A stretch of 64,000 nucleotides of DNA, taken from the NCBI RefSeq assembly GCF_003555545.1, contig NZ_CP032157.1, positions 4,468,546 through 4,532,545 of the forward strand, read 5' to 3'. A model generated the notes under the pieces. That model saw only the letters and a program-made list of their open reading frames with translations, did not search any database and was not told where the DNA came from. The translations under genes were made by a program, and so were the position numbers. Source of the stretch: Paraflavitalea soli (lineage in GTDB: Bacteria > Bacteroidota > Bacteroidia > Chitinophagales > Chitinophagaceae). Shown piece by piece: positions 1 to 8,862 of this stretch (within the stretch, counting starts at the first letter, position 1; every line of letters starts with the position of its first letter).

Positions 1-201
1 GATCGATCACATCTATCTCCGCTACGCGGCCCACCTGCCCATCTTCCAGGCGCACTTTGATCCCTCTTGAATGGTATGCCGCAGAGGTAAGCAGGTCTTT
101 GACAATACCATAGGTCAACTTACCTGTTCGCTGGTCTTTCTTAAGAATGATCGCCACTTCCTGTCCGGGATAAATATCTTTTCTATATTGGCCATCCATA
201 T
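1..201 (-). CDS. ywbE: YwbE family protein, partial, with an apparent -1 frameshift
   Basis: The minus strand encodes a protein matching the short YwbE family (about 65 residues, function unknown), with the family hallmarks LKKDQRTGKLTYGIVKD and HSRGIKVRLEDGQVGRV. The ATG at 201 gives MDGQYRKK, the expected start of the family. The conserved body (DIYPGQEVAIIL onward) lies in the -1 frame, which stays open to the window edge. The switch falls at a run of six A on the minus strand, reading A AAA AAG in the zero frame (184-178). Without the switch the ATG frame stops after about 28 codons, and the body frame has a TAG just upstream and no ATG. This may be a sequencing error in the homopolymer, a real mutation, or programmed slippage. 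The family call is firm; the cause of the shift is open. Confidence 0.75.
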
Positions 202-222
202 TGTTGCTGTTTATCAGCCGCA

Positions 223-252
223 AAAATATTGAAGGAAAGCTTTATATCGAAA
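223..252 (-). promoter_or_regulatory. possible promoter of ywbE
   Basis: On the minus strand TATTTTTG fits the Bacteroidota -7 box TAnnTTTG exactly and lies 21 bp upstream of the ywbE ATG. The -33 element is only TTTC after an 18-bp spacer instead of TTTG after 19-21, so this is a weak call. Confidence 0.25.
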
Positions 253-270
253 ACCTTTTAAGAGGTGCTG

Positions 271-1422
271 TCAACGCTTGGCTCCGATCCCAAACTGATC
301 CCCGGCATGCACGGCTTTGTTTCCCCTGAATTGGATCTCCACCATCTTTTCGCTGGCCACATTGTTATGAAATTCATCCTTCAGGTATGTCAATATATTG
401 CGGGTCTTGATGTCTATTACTTCGCCGCTGGATGGGTAGGCATATTTACCATCCTCGCTAAAAGTGATCCATCCAGGCATATCCTGTAAGGGAATGGTAG
501 TAAGCTGCTGATAAGGGGCTTCGGCACCAAATACATGCAGGCGCATATTGTGGCCATCACAAAGCCATAATTCTTTTTCGTCTGGTGTGAGACCAATACC
601 ATGACTGGGATTGCCATGCCGCCTCACCGGTCCACGCTCCCACCCCTGCACAGGTATGTGGGCAATCTTTTTGCCGGTCCTTAAATCGCCCACTTCAAAA
701 CCAAGCAGGCTATCGACGGTTACGTATACCAGGGATTCTTTGCCATTGATGGTAAAGGGGCGGATATTGTTGTCAAATGGACCCACCTTGGCTACCAGTT
801 CATGCTTATGGGCGTCGGCTATGTGTAACCAGGGACTTGCTATGTCGTCCAGATAAACAAGGTTACCGGCAGGTCCGTAAATAGTATTGTGGGCTCTTTT
901 GTGCACGGTGATCTTTTTAATGATGTCGCCTGTATTGCAATCGACCACATTCCAAAATGTATTCTCCAGGGATGGCAGGTACATGGTAAGGCCATTGGGT
1001 GAAATGGCCATACGGTCGCAGCCGCCATCAAACTTCTTCTCCCATACAATTTTTTCTGTTGTAAGGTCTATGCGTTGCAAGCCTTCCAATGTGGTGATGT
1101 AGATGCTGTTGAGTGGGATGCTTACAGCAATGCCTTTTACGTTGGAAGGATTACCATTGGGATGAAGACCTTGGGTTTTGATCCTTTTTACAAAACGGTG
1201 GTTGTTGTCGATATCAAAGACGAGGAGGCCATGCCCTCCGTACCCCAGGTAATCGCGGATGCCGGGAGTCGCCACGTACAGGTAGTGCTTCTCCCCCATT
1301 ACCTTATTTGTTTTTGCAGGTTTATTGCCAGGGACCTGTGCCTGCAGGGCTCCATGGCTCAGCATTACAGAAAGCAGGGGTATAGCCAGGAAGTGTAAGC
1401 AATTATATATTATTAATTTCAT
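271..1422 (-). CDS. secreted YVTN/YncE-like beta-propeller protein
   Basis: A 383-residue exported protein. The chosen start gives MKLIIYN followed by a hydrophobic stretch ending ALQAQ, a good Sec signal peptide; an ATG seven codons earlier (1443) is possible but adds a charged leader. The rest shows repeated beta-propeller blades of the kind YLYVATPG, GLLVFDIDNNHR, SIYITTLEGLQRIDL, TMYLPSLENTFW and ELWLCDGHNMRLHVF, typical of YncE/YVTN surface or periplasmic proteins. No catalytic residues are recognisable. It is divergent from the metallo-hydrolase gene that starts 95 bp away and stands alone on its strand. The propeller fold is fairly sure; the substrate or partner is unknown. Confidence 0.7.
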   Translation of the reverse strand: MKLIIYNCLHFLAIPLLSVMLSHGALQAQVPGNKPAKTNKVMGEKHYLYVATPGIRDYLGYGGHGLLVFDIDNNHRFVKRIKTQGLHPNGNPSNVKGIAVSIPLNSIYITTLEGLQRIDLTTEKIVWEKKFDGGCDRMAISPNGLTMYLPSLENTFWNVVDCNTGDIIKKITVHKRAHNTIYGPAGNLVYLDDIASPWLHIADAHKHELVAKVGPFDNNIRPFTINGKESLVYVTVDSLLGFEVGDLRTGKKIAHIPVQGWERGPVRRHGNPSHGIGLTPDEKELWLCDGHNMRLHVFGAEAPYQQLTTIPLQDMPGWITFSEDGKYAYPSSGEVIDIKTRNILTYLKDEFHNNVASEKMVEIQFRGNKAVHAGDQFGIGAKR

Positions 1423-1517
1423 AAGCCGGGTTTTAATGAGCAAGAAGGGTAATAATAAATATAACTAAAAACCCGCAACAATAAGATCGGTATATTTACA
1501 TACTTAATCTCTCTTTT

Positions 1518-2273
1518 ATGAAAGTTATCCTTCCTGCCTTGTTATTCATTTTTGTTTTGTCCAGTGTAAGTGCCCAATCTGTTTCTGCCGATACGGAAAA
1601 AACAAAAACGGGTCCACTTGTCATACAGCCTGTTAAACACGCCAGCCTGCTGCTAACGACAAAAGGCACTACGATCTATGTTGATCCGTCGGGTGCGGAC
1701 AATTTTAAGGGAATGGCGGAACCGGGTATCATCCTGATCACGGATATACATGGCGACCACTTTGATCCCAAAACGATCGCTGCTATCAGAACAGCGCATA
1801 CGCTGATCATAGCACCCCAGGTAGTGGCCGACAAATTAACTGATATTGATAAAGACCATCTTGTAGTGCTAAAGAACGGTGATAAAACCACACAAGCCGG
1901 GATAACGATAGAAGCGATCCCCATGTACAACCTTCCGGAAAGTGACAAAGCGATGCATACAAAAGGCAGGGGGAATGGTTATGTGCTGAACATTGGCGGC
2001 AAGCGTATTTACATTTCAGGTGACACGCAAGGCATCCCGGAAATGCGTTCACTAAAAGATATTGATATTGCTTTCGTGTGCATGAACCTTCCTTATACAA
2101 TGGATGTAAAAGAAGCAGCGGATGCAGTACTGGCCTTTCAACCCAAAATAGTTTATCCCTATCACTACCGGGGGCAAGGCGGCCTGAGTGATGTAAAAGG
2201 ATTTGAAAGCCTGGTCAATGGAGGTAATAAGAAAATAGAAGTGAGACTGCGTAACTGGTATCCCGCGCAATAA
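1518..2273 (+). CDS. exported MBL-fold metallo-hydrolase (UlaG-like)
   Basis: 251 residues with an N-terminal signal peptide (MKVILPALLFIFVLSSVSAQS). The body is a metallo-beta-lactamase fold of the UlaG/YtnP-like branch: HASLLLTTKGTTIYVDP near residue 48, the metal motif HGDHFD near residue 83, the downstream GDTQG near residue 168, and YPYHYR near the C terminus supplying the last histidine. Such proteins act as zinc or manganese hydrolases; the substrate cannot be read from sequence. The signal peptide implies a periplasmic location. The gene is monocistronic and convergent with the efflux operon, sharing a bidirectional terminator with it. Confidence 0.8.
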   Translation: MKVILPALLFIFVLSSVSAQSVSADTEKTKTGPLVIQPVKHASLLLTTKGTTIYVDPSGADNFKGMAEPGIILITDIHGDHFDPKTIAAIRTAHTLIIAPQVVADKLTDIDKDHLVVLKNGDKTTQAGITIEAIPMYNLPESDKAMHTKGRGNGYVLNIGGKRIYISGDTQGIPEMRSLKDIDIAFVCMNLPYTMDVKEAADAVLAFQPKIVYPYHYRGQGGLSDVKGFESLVNGGNKKIEVRLRNWYPAQ

Positions 2274-2296
2274 ACTTATTACATAAGATAATAAAC

Positions 2297-2327
2297 AAAA
2301 AAGCCGGCTCATAGAGCCGGCTTTTTT
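2297..2327. terminator. bidirectional rho-independent terminator
   Basis: A perfect 10-bp stem (AAGCCGGCTC with its complement) and a 3-nt loop, flanked by A and T runs on both sides. It sits between the convergent MBL gene and the end of the RND efflux operon. Confidence 0.9.
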
Positions 2328-2341
2328 GTTCTATCAGTTTA

Positions 2342-3778
2342 CTACTTCCAACCGCCTCCAAGACCTTTGTAAATATTCACAACGGCATTGAACTGTTGTT
2401 TCCTGGTCTCTATGAGTTCGAGTTTGGATTCGAGGGCATCACGCTGTGTCATCAGTACCTCGAAATAATCGGCCCTGGCAGACTTGAACAGGTCATTGGC
2501 AATGTCGATGGACCTGGTGAGGGCATCGACCTGTTTAGACTTGAGGTCGTAGCTCTTTTCGAGGTTACTTACATTGGAAAGCTGGGTAGACACTTCCAGG
2601 CAGGCATTGAGGATGGTGCGTTCATAATTATACATGGCCTGTACCTGGCGTGCATTGGCATTGAGAAACTCGGCCTTAATGGCATTCCGGTTGACCAAGG
2701 GCCCTGCGAGATCTCCTGCCAGGGAGTACAGCAGGGACTCCGGCATCCTAAAGAGGTAGGATGGGTTAAATGCCTGAAACCCTAACCCCGCTGAAATACC
2801 AAATGAAGGATAAAACTCTGCACGCGCCACTTTCACATCCAGCTTGGCAGCTACCAGGTCCAGTTCGGCCTGCTTAATATCGGGCCTGTTGGCCAATAGC
2901 TGGGAAGGAATACCTGCACTGACGGCGGAAGGCAGCAGCGCTAAAAAGTTGTCCTTACTCCTCGTTATCTCCCCGGGAAACCGGCCTGTGAGGAAGTTGA
3001 TCCTGTTTTCGGTTTCCTTTATCCTTTGGAGAATATCAAACTCCAGGCTTTGTGACTTCAATACTTCGGCCTCAAATTTCTGAACAGCCAACTCAGTGGC
3101 CCTGGCTGCTTCCTTCTGCACTTTCACAATACCCAGGGCATTCTTTTGGAGTTCGATGTTCTGCTTAACAATCTCAAACTGGTTGTCGAGGGCCAGCAAT
3201 TCATAATAGGAATTGGCTATCTCGCCGATCAGGTTGGTAAGGACGAAATTCCTTCCTTCCACTGTTGACAGGTACCGGGTGATGGCAGCCTTCTTAGCGT
3301 TGCGGAGCTTTTTCCAGATGTCGACCTCCCAGTTTGCATACACCCCTACGGTATAATCCATCAGGGGATCGGGCATTTCCTTGCCGGGTTTGATCTCGGT
3401 AGTGGCGTCACCGGCGCCCTGGCTGGTGTACCGCCCTACTTTCTCCACGCCAATACCTGCCTTTGCAGTGACTGATGGCAATAAAGGTCCCTGCCTGAAC
3501 CGGATATCATTCCGGGCGATCTCCACTTCCTGTAAAGTGATCATCAGCTCCTGGTTATTTTTCAGGGCTGTATCGATCAGGTTCACGAGGTTGGGATCGG
3601 TGAAAAAACTCCGCCAGGGAAGGGAAGCAGTATTCGTAGTATCAGTGCCGCCGGCATAAGCCGCAGGCACTGCGTTATTCTCTGAGCGCTGGCTGACCAC
3701 GGGCACCTTGCAACTTGCAGCGGCCAGGCAAACCAGGGCAATGGATTGAACTATCCTGAATTTATACATTGTGATCAA
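2342..3778 (-). CDS. RND efflux outer-membrane lipoprotein, TolC/OprM family
   Basis: 478 residues, the usual length for a NodT/OprM-type outer-membrane factor. The N terminus is a lipoprotein signal ending LAAASC, so the protein is probably lipid-anchored. The periplasmic helical barrel is visible as two similar halves, with LIDTALKNNQELMITLQEVEIARNDIRFRQG in the first and SQLLANRPDIKQAELDLVAAKLDVKVARAEFYPS in the second; the latter is the family signature. It is the last gene of the efflux operon and its start overlaps the end of the pump gene by 17 bp, suggesting translational coupling. It provides the exit duct for the pump and adaptor encoded upstream. Confidence 0.92.
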   Translation of the reverse strand: MITMYKFRIVQSIALVCLAAASCKVPVVSQRSENNAVPAAYAGGTDTTNTASLPWRSFFTDPNLVNLIDTALKNNQELMITLQEVEIARNDIRFRQGPLLPSVTAKAGIGVEKVGRYTSQGAGDATTEIKPGKEMPDPLMDYTVGVYANWEVDIWKKLRNAKKAAITRYLSTVEGRNFVLTNLIGEIANSYYELLALDNQFEIVKQNIELQKNALGIVKVQKEAARATELAVQKFEAEVLKSQSLEFDILQRIKETENRINFLTGRFPGEITRSKDNFLALLPSAVSAGIPSQLLANRPDIKQAELDLVAAKLDVKVARAEFYPSFGISAGLGFQAFNPSYLFRMPESLLYSLAGDLAGPLVNRNAIKAEFLNANARQVQAMYNYERTILNACLEVSTQLSNVSNLEKSYDLKSKQVDALTRSIDIANDLFKSARADYFEVLMTQRDALESKLELIETRKQQFNAVVNIYKGLGGGWK

Positions 3779-6700
3779 TTTCTTCGGTTAAAGGGTTTTC
3801 TTCTTCATCTTTTACCAGCATACGCCTTTCTGCAATTTTGCCGAAGATGTAATACAAGCCTGGTATAACGAGCACGCCGAAGATGGTGCCGAACAACATA
3901 CCACCGGCAGCGGCTGTACCAATGGTTCTGTTACCGATCTTACCCGGACCATTGGCAAATACGAGGGGGATCAACCCCGCGATAAATGCAAAGGAGGTCA
4001 TCAGGATGGGGCGGAACCTCACTTTCGAACCTTCCATGGCTGCCTGTAAAACGGTTGCCCCTGAGCGGTGTTTCTGCACAGCAAACTCTACGATCAACAC
4101 GGCGTTCTTACCCAACAAACCAATCAGCATAACCATCGCGATCTGGGCATAGATGTTATTCTCCAGGCCCAACAACTGCAGTAAGAGGAAGGCGCCGAAT
4201 ATACCGGCCGGCAGGGAAAGAATTACTGCCATTGGCAGGATAAAGCTTTCATATTGGGCGGCCAGGATGAGGTAAACGAAACCAAGACAGATGAGGAAGA
4301 TATAAATAGCCTGGTTGCCCTGGGCCACCTCATCTTTGGAGATACCTGCCCAATCTATCCCGAATCCTCTTGGCAAAGTTTTCTGGGCCACTTCGTTGAT
4401 GATCTTAATGGCCTCACCACTACTATAGCCAGGTGCGGCAGAACCGCTGATCTCGGCAGCATTGTACATATTGTGGCGGGTGATCTCGGACAGACCATAT
4501 ACTTTGTCCATTTTCATAAAAGCAGAAAAGGGCACCATCTCATCTTTATTATTCTTCACGTACAGTTTCAGGATGTCTTCCGGCAATGCCCTGTATTGGG
4601 CGCCTGCCTGCACGATCACCTTGTACTGACGACCGAAATTAATAAAGCTGATCTCGTAGTTACTGCCCACCAGGGTAGACAAGGTGTTCATCGCATTTTC
4701 GATGGACACGCCTTTTTGCTGGGCAATGTCATTGTCGACCTTCAACATGTATTGGGGGAAGCTGGCGCTGTAAAAGCTGAATATGGAAGATAACTCAGGA
4801 CGTTTCTTGAGTTCCTTTACGAAATCGTTGTTTACTACTTCCATTTTCTTGTAATCGCCGGATCCTGCTTTATCGAGCAAGCGCAATTCGAAACCACCGG
4901 CGGCACCATAACCTGGTACGGCAGGAGGCAGGAAGAATTCAATGTTGGCGCCTGTGATATCCTTACATTTCTCTTCGAGCTCATCGATGATCTCCTGTAC
5001 AGAATGCTTCCGTTCGCTCCAGTCTTTGAGGTTGACCAGACAGGTACCTGAGTTGGAGCCGGTACCTTCGGTCAGGATCTCATAACCTGCCAGGGAGGAA
5101 ACGGATTGTACGCCTTCGACCTCTTCGGAGATCTTCTGTAATCTTTCGGAGATCTCGTTGGTCCTTTCCAGTGATGACCCGGGCGGTGTTTGAATAATGG
5201 CGTAGAACATACCCTGGTCTTCATTGGGGATAAAACCTGAAGGCACTTTACCGTTGAGGAACCATATGCCGGCACAGAACCCGATCAACACCAGGAAAGT
5301 AACGCTCCGCCTGGTTACGACCTTGCCCAATAACTTCACATATTTTCCCTGGGTCCAGTTGAATCCATCATTGAATCCGGCCAGAGACCTGTCGAGTATA
5401 TTTTTCTTTTTGTGTTTGCCATGGTTATTCTTCAAGATCATGGCGCACAATGCCGGCGTAAGGGTAAGGGCCACGATACCGGACAAGATGATGGCGGTGG
5501 CCATGGTGATGGAAAACTGCCTGTAGAAAGTACCTACGGGACCGGACATAAATGCCACGGGTATAAATACGGAGGCCATGAGGAAGGTGATGGCTATAAT
5601 GGCCCCTGATATTTCGTGCATGGCTTTCTTGGTAGCCTTCAACGGAGAAAGGCCCTCCTCTTCCATTTTGGCATGGACGGCTTCAATAACCACGATGGCA
5701 TCATCGACCACGACGCCAATGGCCAGTACCAAGGCGAATAAGGTGATGAGGTTGAGGGTAATGCCGAAGAACTGCATGAACATGAAGGTACCGATCAACG
5801 ATACGGGTACGGCCATGGCAGGTATGAGGGTAGAACGCCAATCGCCGAGGAAGATGAATACCACCAATCCCACGAGGATGAAAGCCTCTACCAGGGTATG
5901 GATCACCTTCTCGATGGAGGCATCAAGGAATTTGGAAACGTCGTAGCTGATCTCATATTCCATTCCTTTGGGGAAGGAATTGGCCTGGATCTCCTTCATC
6001 TTCGCCTTTACATTGGCAATGGTCTGGCTGGCATTGCTACCATAGGATTGCTTCAGTACGATGGCGGCGGAAGGTTTGCCATTGAGGTTGGAATAGATAT
6101 CGTACATGGAGCTACCAAACTCCACATCGGCCACATCTTTGAGGCGCAGCAGTTCGCCATTGGAACTTGAACGCACCACCACATTTTCATATTGCTCTTT
6201 GGTAGTGAACCTACCAGAGTATTTCAATACATACTCAAATGACTGAGACCTTTTACCGGAGCTCTCACCGGTTTTGCCGGGTGAGGCTTCGAGGCTTTGT
6301 TTGCTCAGTGACTCCATCACTTCATCGGCGGATATCTTGTAGGCCAGCATGCGATCGGGCTTGAGCCAGATACGCATGGCATATTCACGGTTACCGAGGA
6401 TATCCGCGAAGCCTACGCCATCTACGCGCTTCAATTCGGACAATACGTTGATATCAGCAAAGTTGAACAGGAATTTCTGGTCGGTGTTGGGATCGTCGCT
6501 GTACAGGTTGATGTACATAAGCATGTTGGACTCCTCACGGGTAATCTTCACACCTTCACGTACAACGAGTGGGGGCAGCTTGTTTACTACGGATGCTACC
6601 CTGTTCTGTACGTTGAGGGAGGCTACGTTGGGATCGGTACCGAGGTTGAACACTACCTGGATGGTAGCTTCACCATCGTTACCGGCATCAGAAGCCATGT

Positions 6701-6929
6701 ATTTCATGCCGGGGATACCGTTGATGGCCCTTTCGAGGGGGATAATCACGGATTTGATCATTAACTCGCCGTTGGCGCCGGGATAATCGGCCACTACATT
6801 CACCTTGGGGGGTGAGATGGAAGGGAATTGGGTAACGGGCAATCCGGTAATAGCAATAACTCCGAGAAAAACGATGATGAGTGAAATGACTATGGACAGG
6901 ACCGGTCGCTGGATAAATTTATTAAACAT
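3762..6929 (-). CDS. RND multidrug efflux pump, HAE1/AcrB family
   Basis: 1055 residues, full length for an AcrB-type inner-membrane proton/drug antiporter. It begins MFNKFIQRPVLSIVISL, the characteristic first transmembrane helix. The proton-relay residues are present: the Asp-Asp pair in GVVVDDAIVVIEA (about residues 409-410) and the Lys in GLLGKNAVLIVEFA in the C-terminal half. Twelve transmembrane segments and two large periplasmic loops are laid out as expected. The upstream gene is the adaptor (28-bp gap) and the downstream gene the outer-membrane channel. Family membership predicts export of hydrophobic drugs, detergents or dyes; the substrates are not deducible. Confidence 0.95.
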   Translation of the reverse strand: MFNKFIQRPVLSIVISLIIVFLGVIAITGLPVTQFPSISPPKVNVVADYPGANGELMIKSVIIPLERAINGIPGMKYMASDAGNDGEATIQVVFNLGTDPNVASLNVQNRVASVVNKLPPLVVREGVKITREESNMLMYINLYSDDPNTDQKFLFNFADINVLSELKRVDGVGFADILGNREYAMRIWLKPDRMLAYKISADEVMESLSKQSLEASPGKTGESSGKRSQSFEYVLKYSGRFTTKEQYENVVVRSSSNGELLRLKDVADVEFGSSMYDIYSNLNGKPSAAIVLKQSYGSNASQTIANVKAKMKEIQANSFPKGMEYEISYDVSKFLDASIEKVIHTLVEAFILVGLVVFIFLGDWRSTLIPAMAVPVSLIGTFMFMQFFGITLNLITLFALVLAIGVVVDDAIVVIEAVHAKMEEEGLSPLKATKKAMHEISGAIIAITFLMASVFIPVAFMSGPVGTFYRQFSITMATAIILSGIVALTLTPALCAMILKNNHGKHKKKNILDRSLAGFNDGFNWTQGKYVKLLGKVVTRRSVTFLVLIGFCAGIWFLNGKVPSGFIPNEDQGMFYAIIQTPPGSSLERTNEISERLQKISEEVEGVQSVSSLAGYEILTEGTGSNSGTCLVNLKDWSERKHSVQEIIDELEEKCKDITGANIEFFLPPAVPGYGAAGGFELRLLDKAGSGDYKKMEVVNNDFVKELKKRPELSSIFSFYSASFPQYMLKVDNDIAQQKGVSIENAMNTLSTLVGSNYEISFINFGRQYKVIVQAGAQYRALPEDILKLYVKNNKDEMVPFSAFMKMDKVYGLSEITRHNMYNAAEISGSAAPGYSSGEAIKIINEVAQKTLPRGFGIDWAGISKDEVAQGNQAIYIFLICLGFVYLILAAQYESFILPMAVILSLPAGIFGAFLLLQLLGLENNIYAQIAMVMLIGLLGKNAVLIVEFAVQKHRSGATVLQAAMEGSKVRFRPILMTSFAFIAGLIPLVFANGPGKIGNRTIGTAAAGGMLFGTIFGVLVIPGLYYIFGKIAERRMLVKDEEENPLTEEIDHNV

Positions 6930-6956
6930 TGGAACTTTACAATTTGGAATGAACTA

Positions 6957-8039
6957 CTATTCTGCTTTTAACCGGAGATGGGCAATCACTTCTTCAGGTT
7001 TCTGAAATTCATAATTGATCTTTTCATCATCTTTTACTTTCTGAACACCTTCCAATAATATTTTGTCATCATCAGCAAGGCCACTATTCACTACATAGAG
7101 GTCGGGAATCTGGCCTGCAATTGTAATGTTCCTTGATCTTAACATGTTGTTTTTGTCAACTACAAACACATATATCTTATCCTGGATCTCGTAAGTAGCT
7201 TTTTGTGGAATGACCATTGCATTTTTAAGGGGCATGGTCATTTGGATCTTACCGGTTTCACCATGCTTTAAAAGGCGCTCGGGATTGGGGAAGATGGCCC
7301 TGAAGGCGATGTTACCTGTTTCGTTGTCGAACTCGCTCTCGATCACTTCCACTTGTCCTTTGTAGGGTAAGAAGCGATTATTGGCCAACAGGAGGTTTAC
7401 CTTGCTGCTGCCACGGCTTTTTGCATTGGTCTGGTACTCGAGGTATTCGGGTTCGGATACGTTGAAGTAGGCAAACATCTGGCTGTTGTCGGAGAGGCTG
7501 GTGAGTAACTCGCCTTCATCGATGAGGCTTCCCAGTTTTTTGGGGAGGCGGTCAACAGTTCCATCGAATGGGGCCCTGATCTCGGTGAAAGAGAGATGGA
7601 GTTTGGCGAGGGCAATTTCTGCTTTTGCCTGTTCGAGCTTGGCCTGGGCCATGGCCTGCTCGTTTTTGGAGACGACATTTTTCTCTACGAGGGCTGTGGT
7701 ATTCTGCAGTTCTATTTCTGCTGCTTTTCCTTCGGCCTCGGCTTTCAGGAGTTCTGCCTCATATATTTTGGGCATGATGCGGAACAGGAGTTGTCCGGCT
7801 TTTACAAACTGGCCTTCATCCACATAGATGTTTTGCAGGAAGCCTTTTTCCTGGGCCCTGATCTCAATGTTCCTGACAGAGCGTATCTGTGAAACATATT
7901 CTTTGGTAAAGGAAGTATCCACTCTTACGGGGCTGGTAACAGCGTACGTATTGGCTTCCTTTTTTTCTGCTGCTTTGGTAGTGCAGCTTGTTTGATACAA
8001 GATGGTCAACAAGCTTGCAAAAACGATGATCTTGTTCAT
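6957..8039 (-). CDS. RND efflux periplasmic adaptor, AcrA/MexA family
   Basis: 360 residues. The signal peptide ends in a lipobox (YQTSC), so the mature protein is probably a lipoprotein on the periplasmic face of the inner membrane. The domains follow the family order: beta-barrel strand, lipoyl half (QEKGFLQNIYVDEGQFVKAGQLLF), alpha-helical hairpin (about residues 100-150), second lipoyl half (IRAPFDGTVDRLPKKLGSLID), beta-barrel and membrane-proximal domain. It links the pump to the outer-membrane channel encoded downstream. It is first in the three-gene operon, with a small exported protein 101 bp upstream on the same strand. Confidence 0.93.
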   Translation of the reverse strand: MNKIIVFASLLTILYQTSCTTKAAEKKEANTYAVTSPVRVDTSFTKEYVSQIRSVRNIEIRAQEKGFLQNIYVDEGQFVKAGQLLFRIMPKIYEAELLKAEAEGKAAEIELQNTTALVEKNVVSKNEQAMAQAKLEQAKAEIALAKLHLSFTEIRAPFDGTVDRLPKKLGSLIDEGELLTSLSDNSQMFAYFNVSEPEYLEYQTNAKSRGSSKVNLLLANNRFLPYKGQVEVIESEFDNETGNIAFRAIFPNPERLLKHGETGKIQMTMPLKNAMVIPQKATYEIQDKIYVFVVDKNNMLRSRNITIAGQIPDLYVVNSGLADDDKILLEGVQKVKDDEKINYEFQKPEEVIAHLRLKAE

Positions 8040-8140
8040 GGCGTTAATAGAAATTGATCGGTTAAAGTTTGGGAATCAGCAATTATCTGCTATAGCCGGC
8101 TACTGGCCGGCAGGACGATAAAGAAGGCATTTATGGGTAA

Positions 8141-8503
8141 TCAGATCCTTAGGGCTCTTTGGATAATGTATTTGCAGGTTGAACGGTCGCAAAAAGTTTG
8201 CGAATGGATACAACAGGAATAGAGCGCATTCAGATCGGCTGCGTGGGACAGGAGATTGCTCCTGGTGAGCAGCTTGTATTTTTTGGCAGGATCGTTATTG
8301 TCATCGTCTTCCTCGACCTTCTCATACAGCAGGTATTCCTCGGGAGCGCCTTGCTCTTTAGGAGTAAATTTGGACTGTTGTAATTTTCCGGTATGGTGAG
8401 CAGACAGGTTGTGGAGGGGAGTATGCAGTACGGCTGTACGCATATCATCAAACCCTCTAACCAGAAGGAAACACAGGCATACGAAAAATAGCACTCCTCT
8501 CAT
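8141..8503 (-). CDS. small exported acidic/cysteine protein upstream of the efflux operon
   Basis: 120 residues starting at ATG 8503. The N terminus is hydrophobic and looks like a signal peptide. A strongly acidic stretch (EKVEEDDDNNDP, about residues 60-72) is followed by a segment with four cysteines (two adjacent) ending YIIQRALRI. From memory, similar small exported proteins with an acidic patch and a C-terminal YIxQRxLRI occur in other Chitinophagaceae, but I cannot search for this. Same strand as the RND operon, 101 bp before the adaptor gene, so co-transcription is plausible. Function unknown. The coding call rests on the signal peptide, the position and the remembered similarity. Confidence 0.55.
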   Translation of the reverse strand: MRGVLFFVCLCFLLVRGFDDMRTAVLHTPLHNLSAHHTGKLQQSKFTPKEQGAPEEYLLYEKVEEDDDNNDPAKKYKLLTRSNLLSHAADLNALYSCCIHSQTFCDRSTCKYIIQRALRI

Positions 8504-8862
8504 TTAGGTCTCTACATTGGTTTTGTTAGCGCGAAAAATAATTTAGGCTTCGACGCTTTCTTATGGCAACCAATCGAGGGGCAAAAGTGAGAACTTTTCT
8601 GATTTATTTGGGTGTCAATATATTTATCAAATGGTTAATGTCTGGTTAATGAGTAGTTAACAGCCTGCAGTAATTTGATAATATTAATATCAGTATTATT
8701 TTTTGCGCTGAAGAATCATGATAAAAAGAAAAGGCCCCACTAAAAAGTGGAGCCTCCTTTCATTGGGTCGAAAATTGTAGAGAGCGCCTTTTCCAATTGA
8801 TCGTTAAAGATGGTCTCTCGTTTTAGGACACGTGTATGAGTATTAAAAACGGGGCAACTGTC
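8504..8862. other. gene-free stretch between the SusD operon and the efflux region
   Basis: 359 bp, AT-rich, with no convincing ORF. It holds the terminator for the SusC/SusD operon at its right end. The left part should carry the promoter for the 120-residue protein and the efflux genes, but I found no clear TTTG/TAnnTTTG pair on the minus strand. Confidence 0.6.
8722..8756 (-). terminator. terminator of the sigma/FecR/SusC/SusD unit
   Basis: The stem pairs AGGCCCCACT with AGTGGAGCCT (one mismatch, A-rich loop). On the minus strand it is followed by a T-rich tract (TTTTCTTTTT). It lies about 110 bp beyond the susD stop codon. Confidence 0.75.

Noticed and set aside
4254-4793. 179-codon plus-strand ORF over the RND pump gene
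   Set aside because: Shadow of the minus-strand pump gene, whose catalytic motifs and full length are clear.
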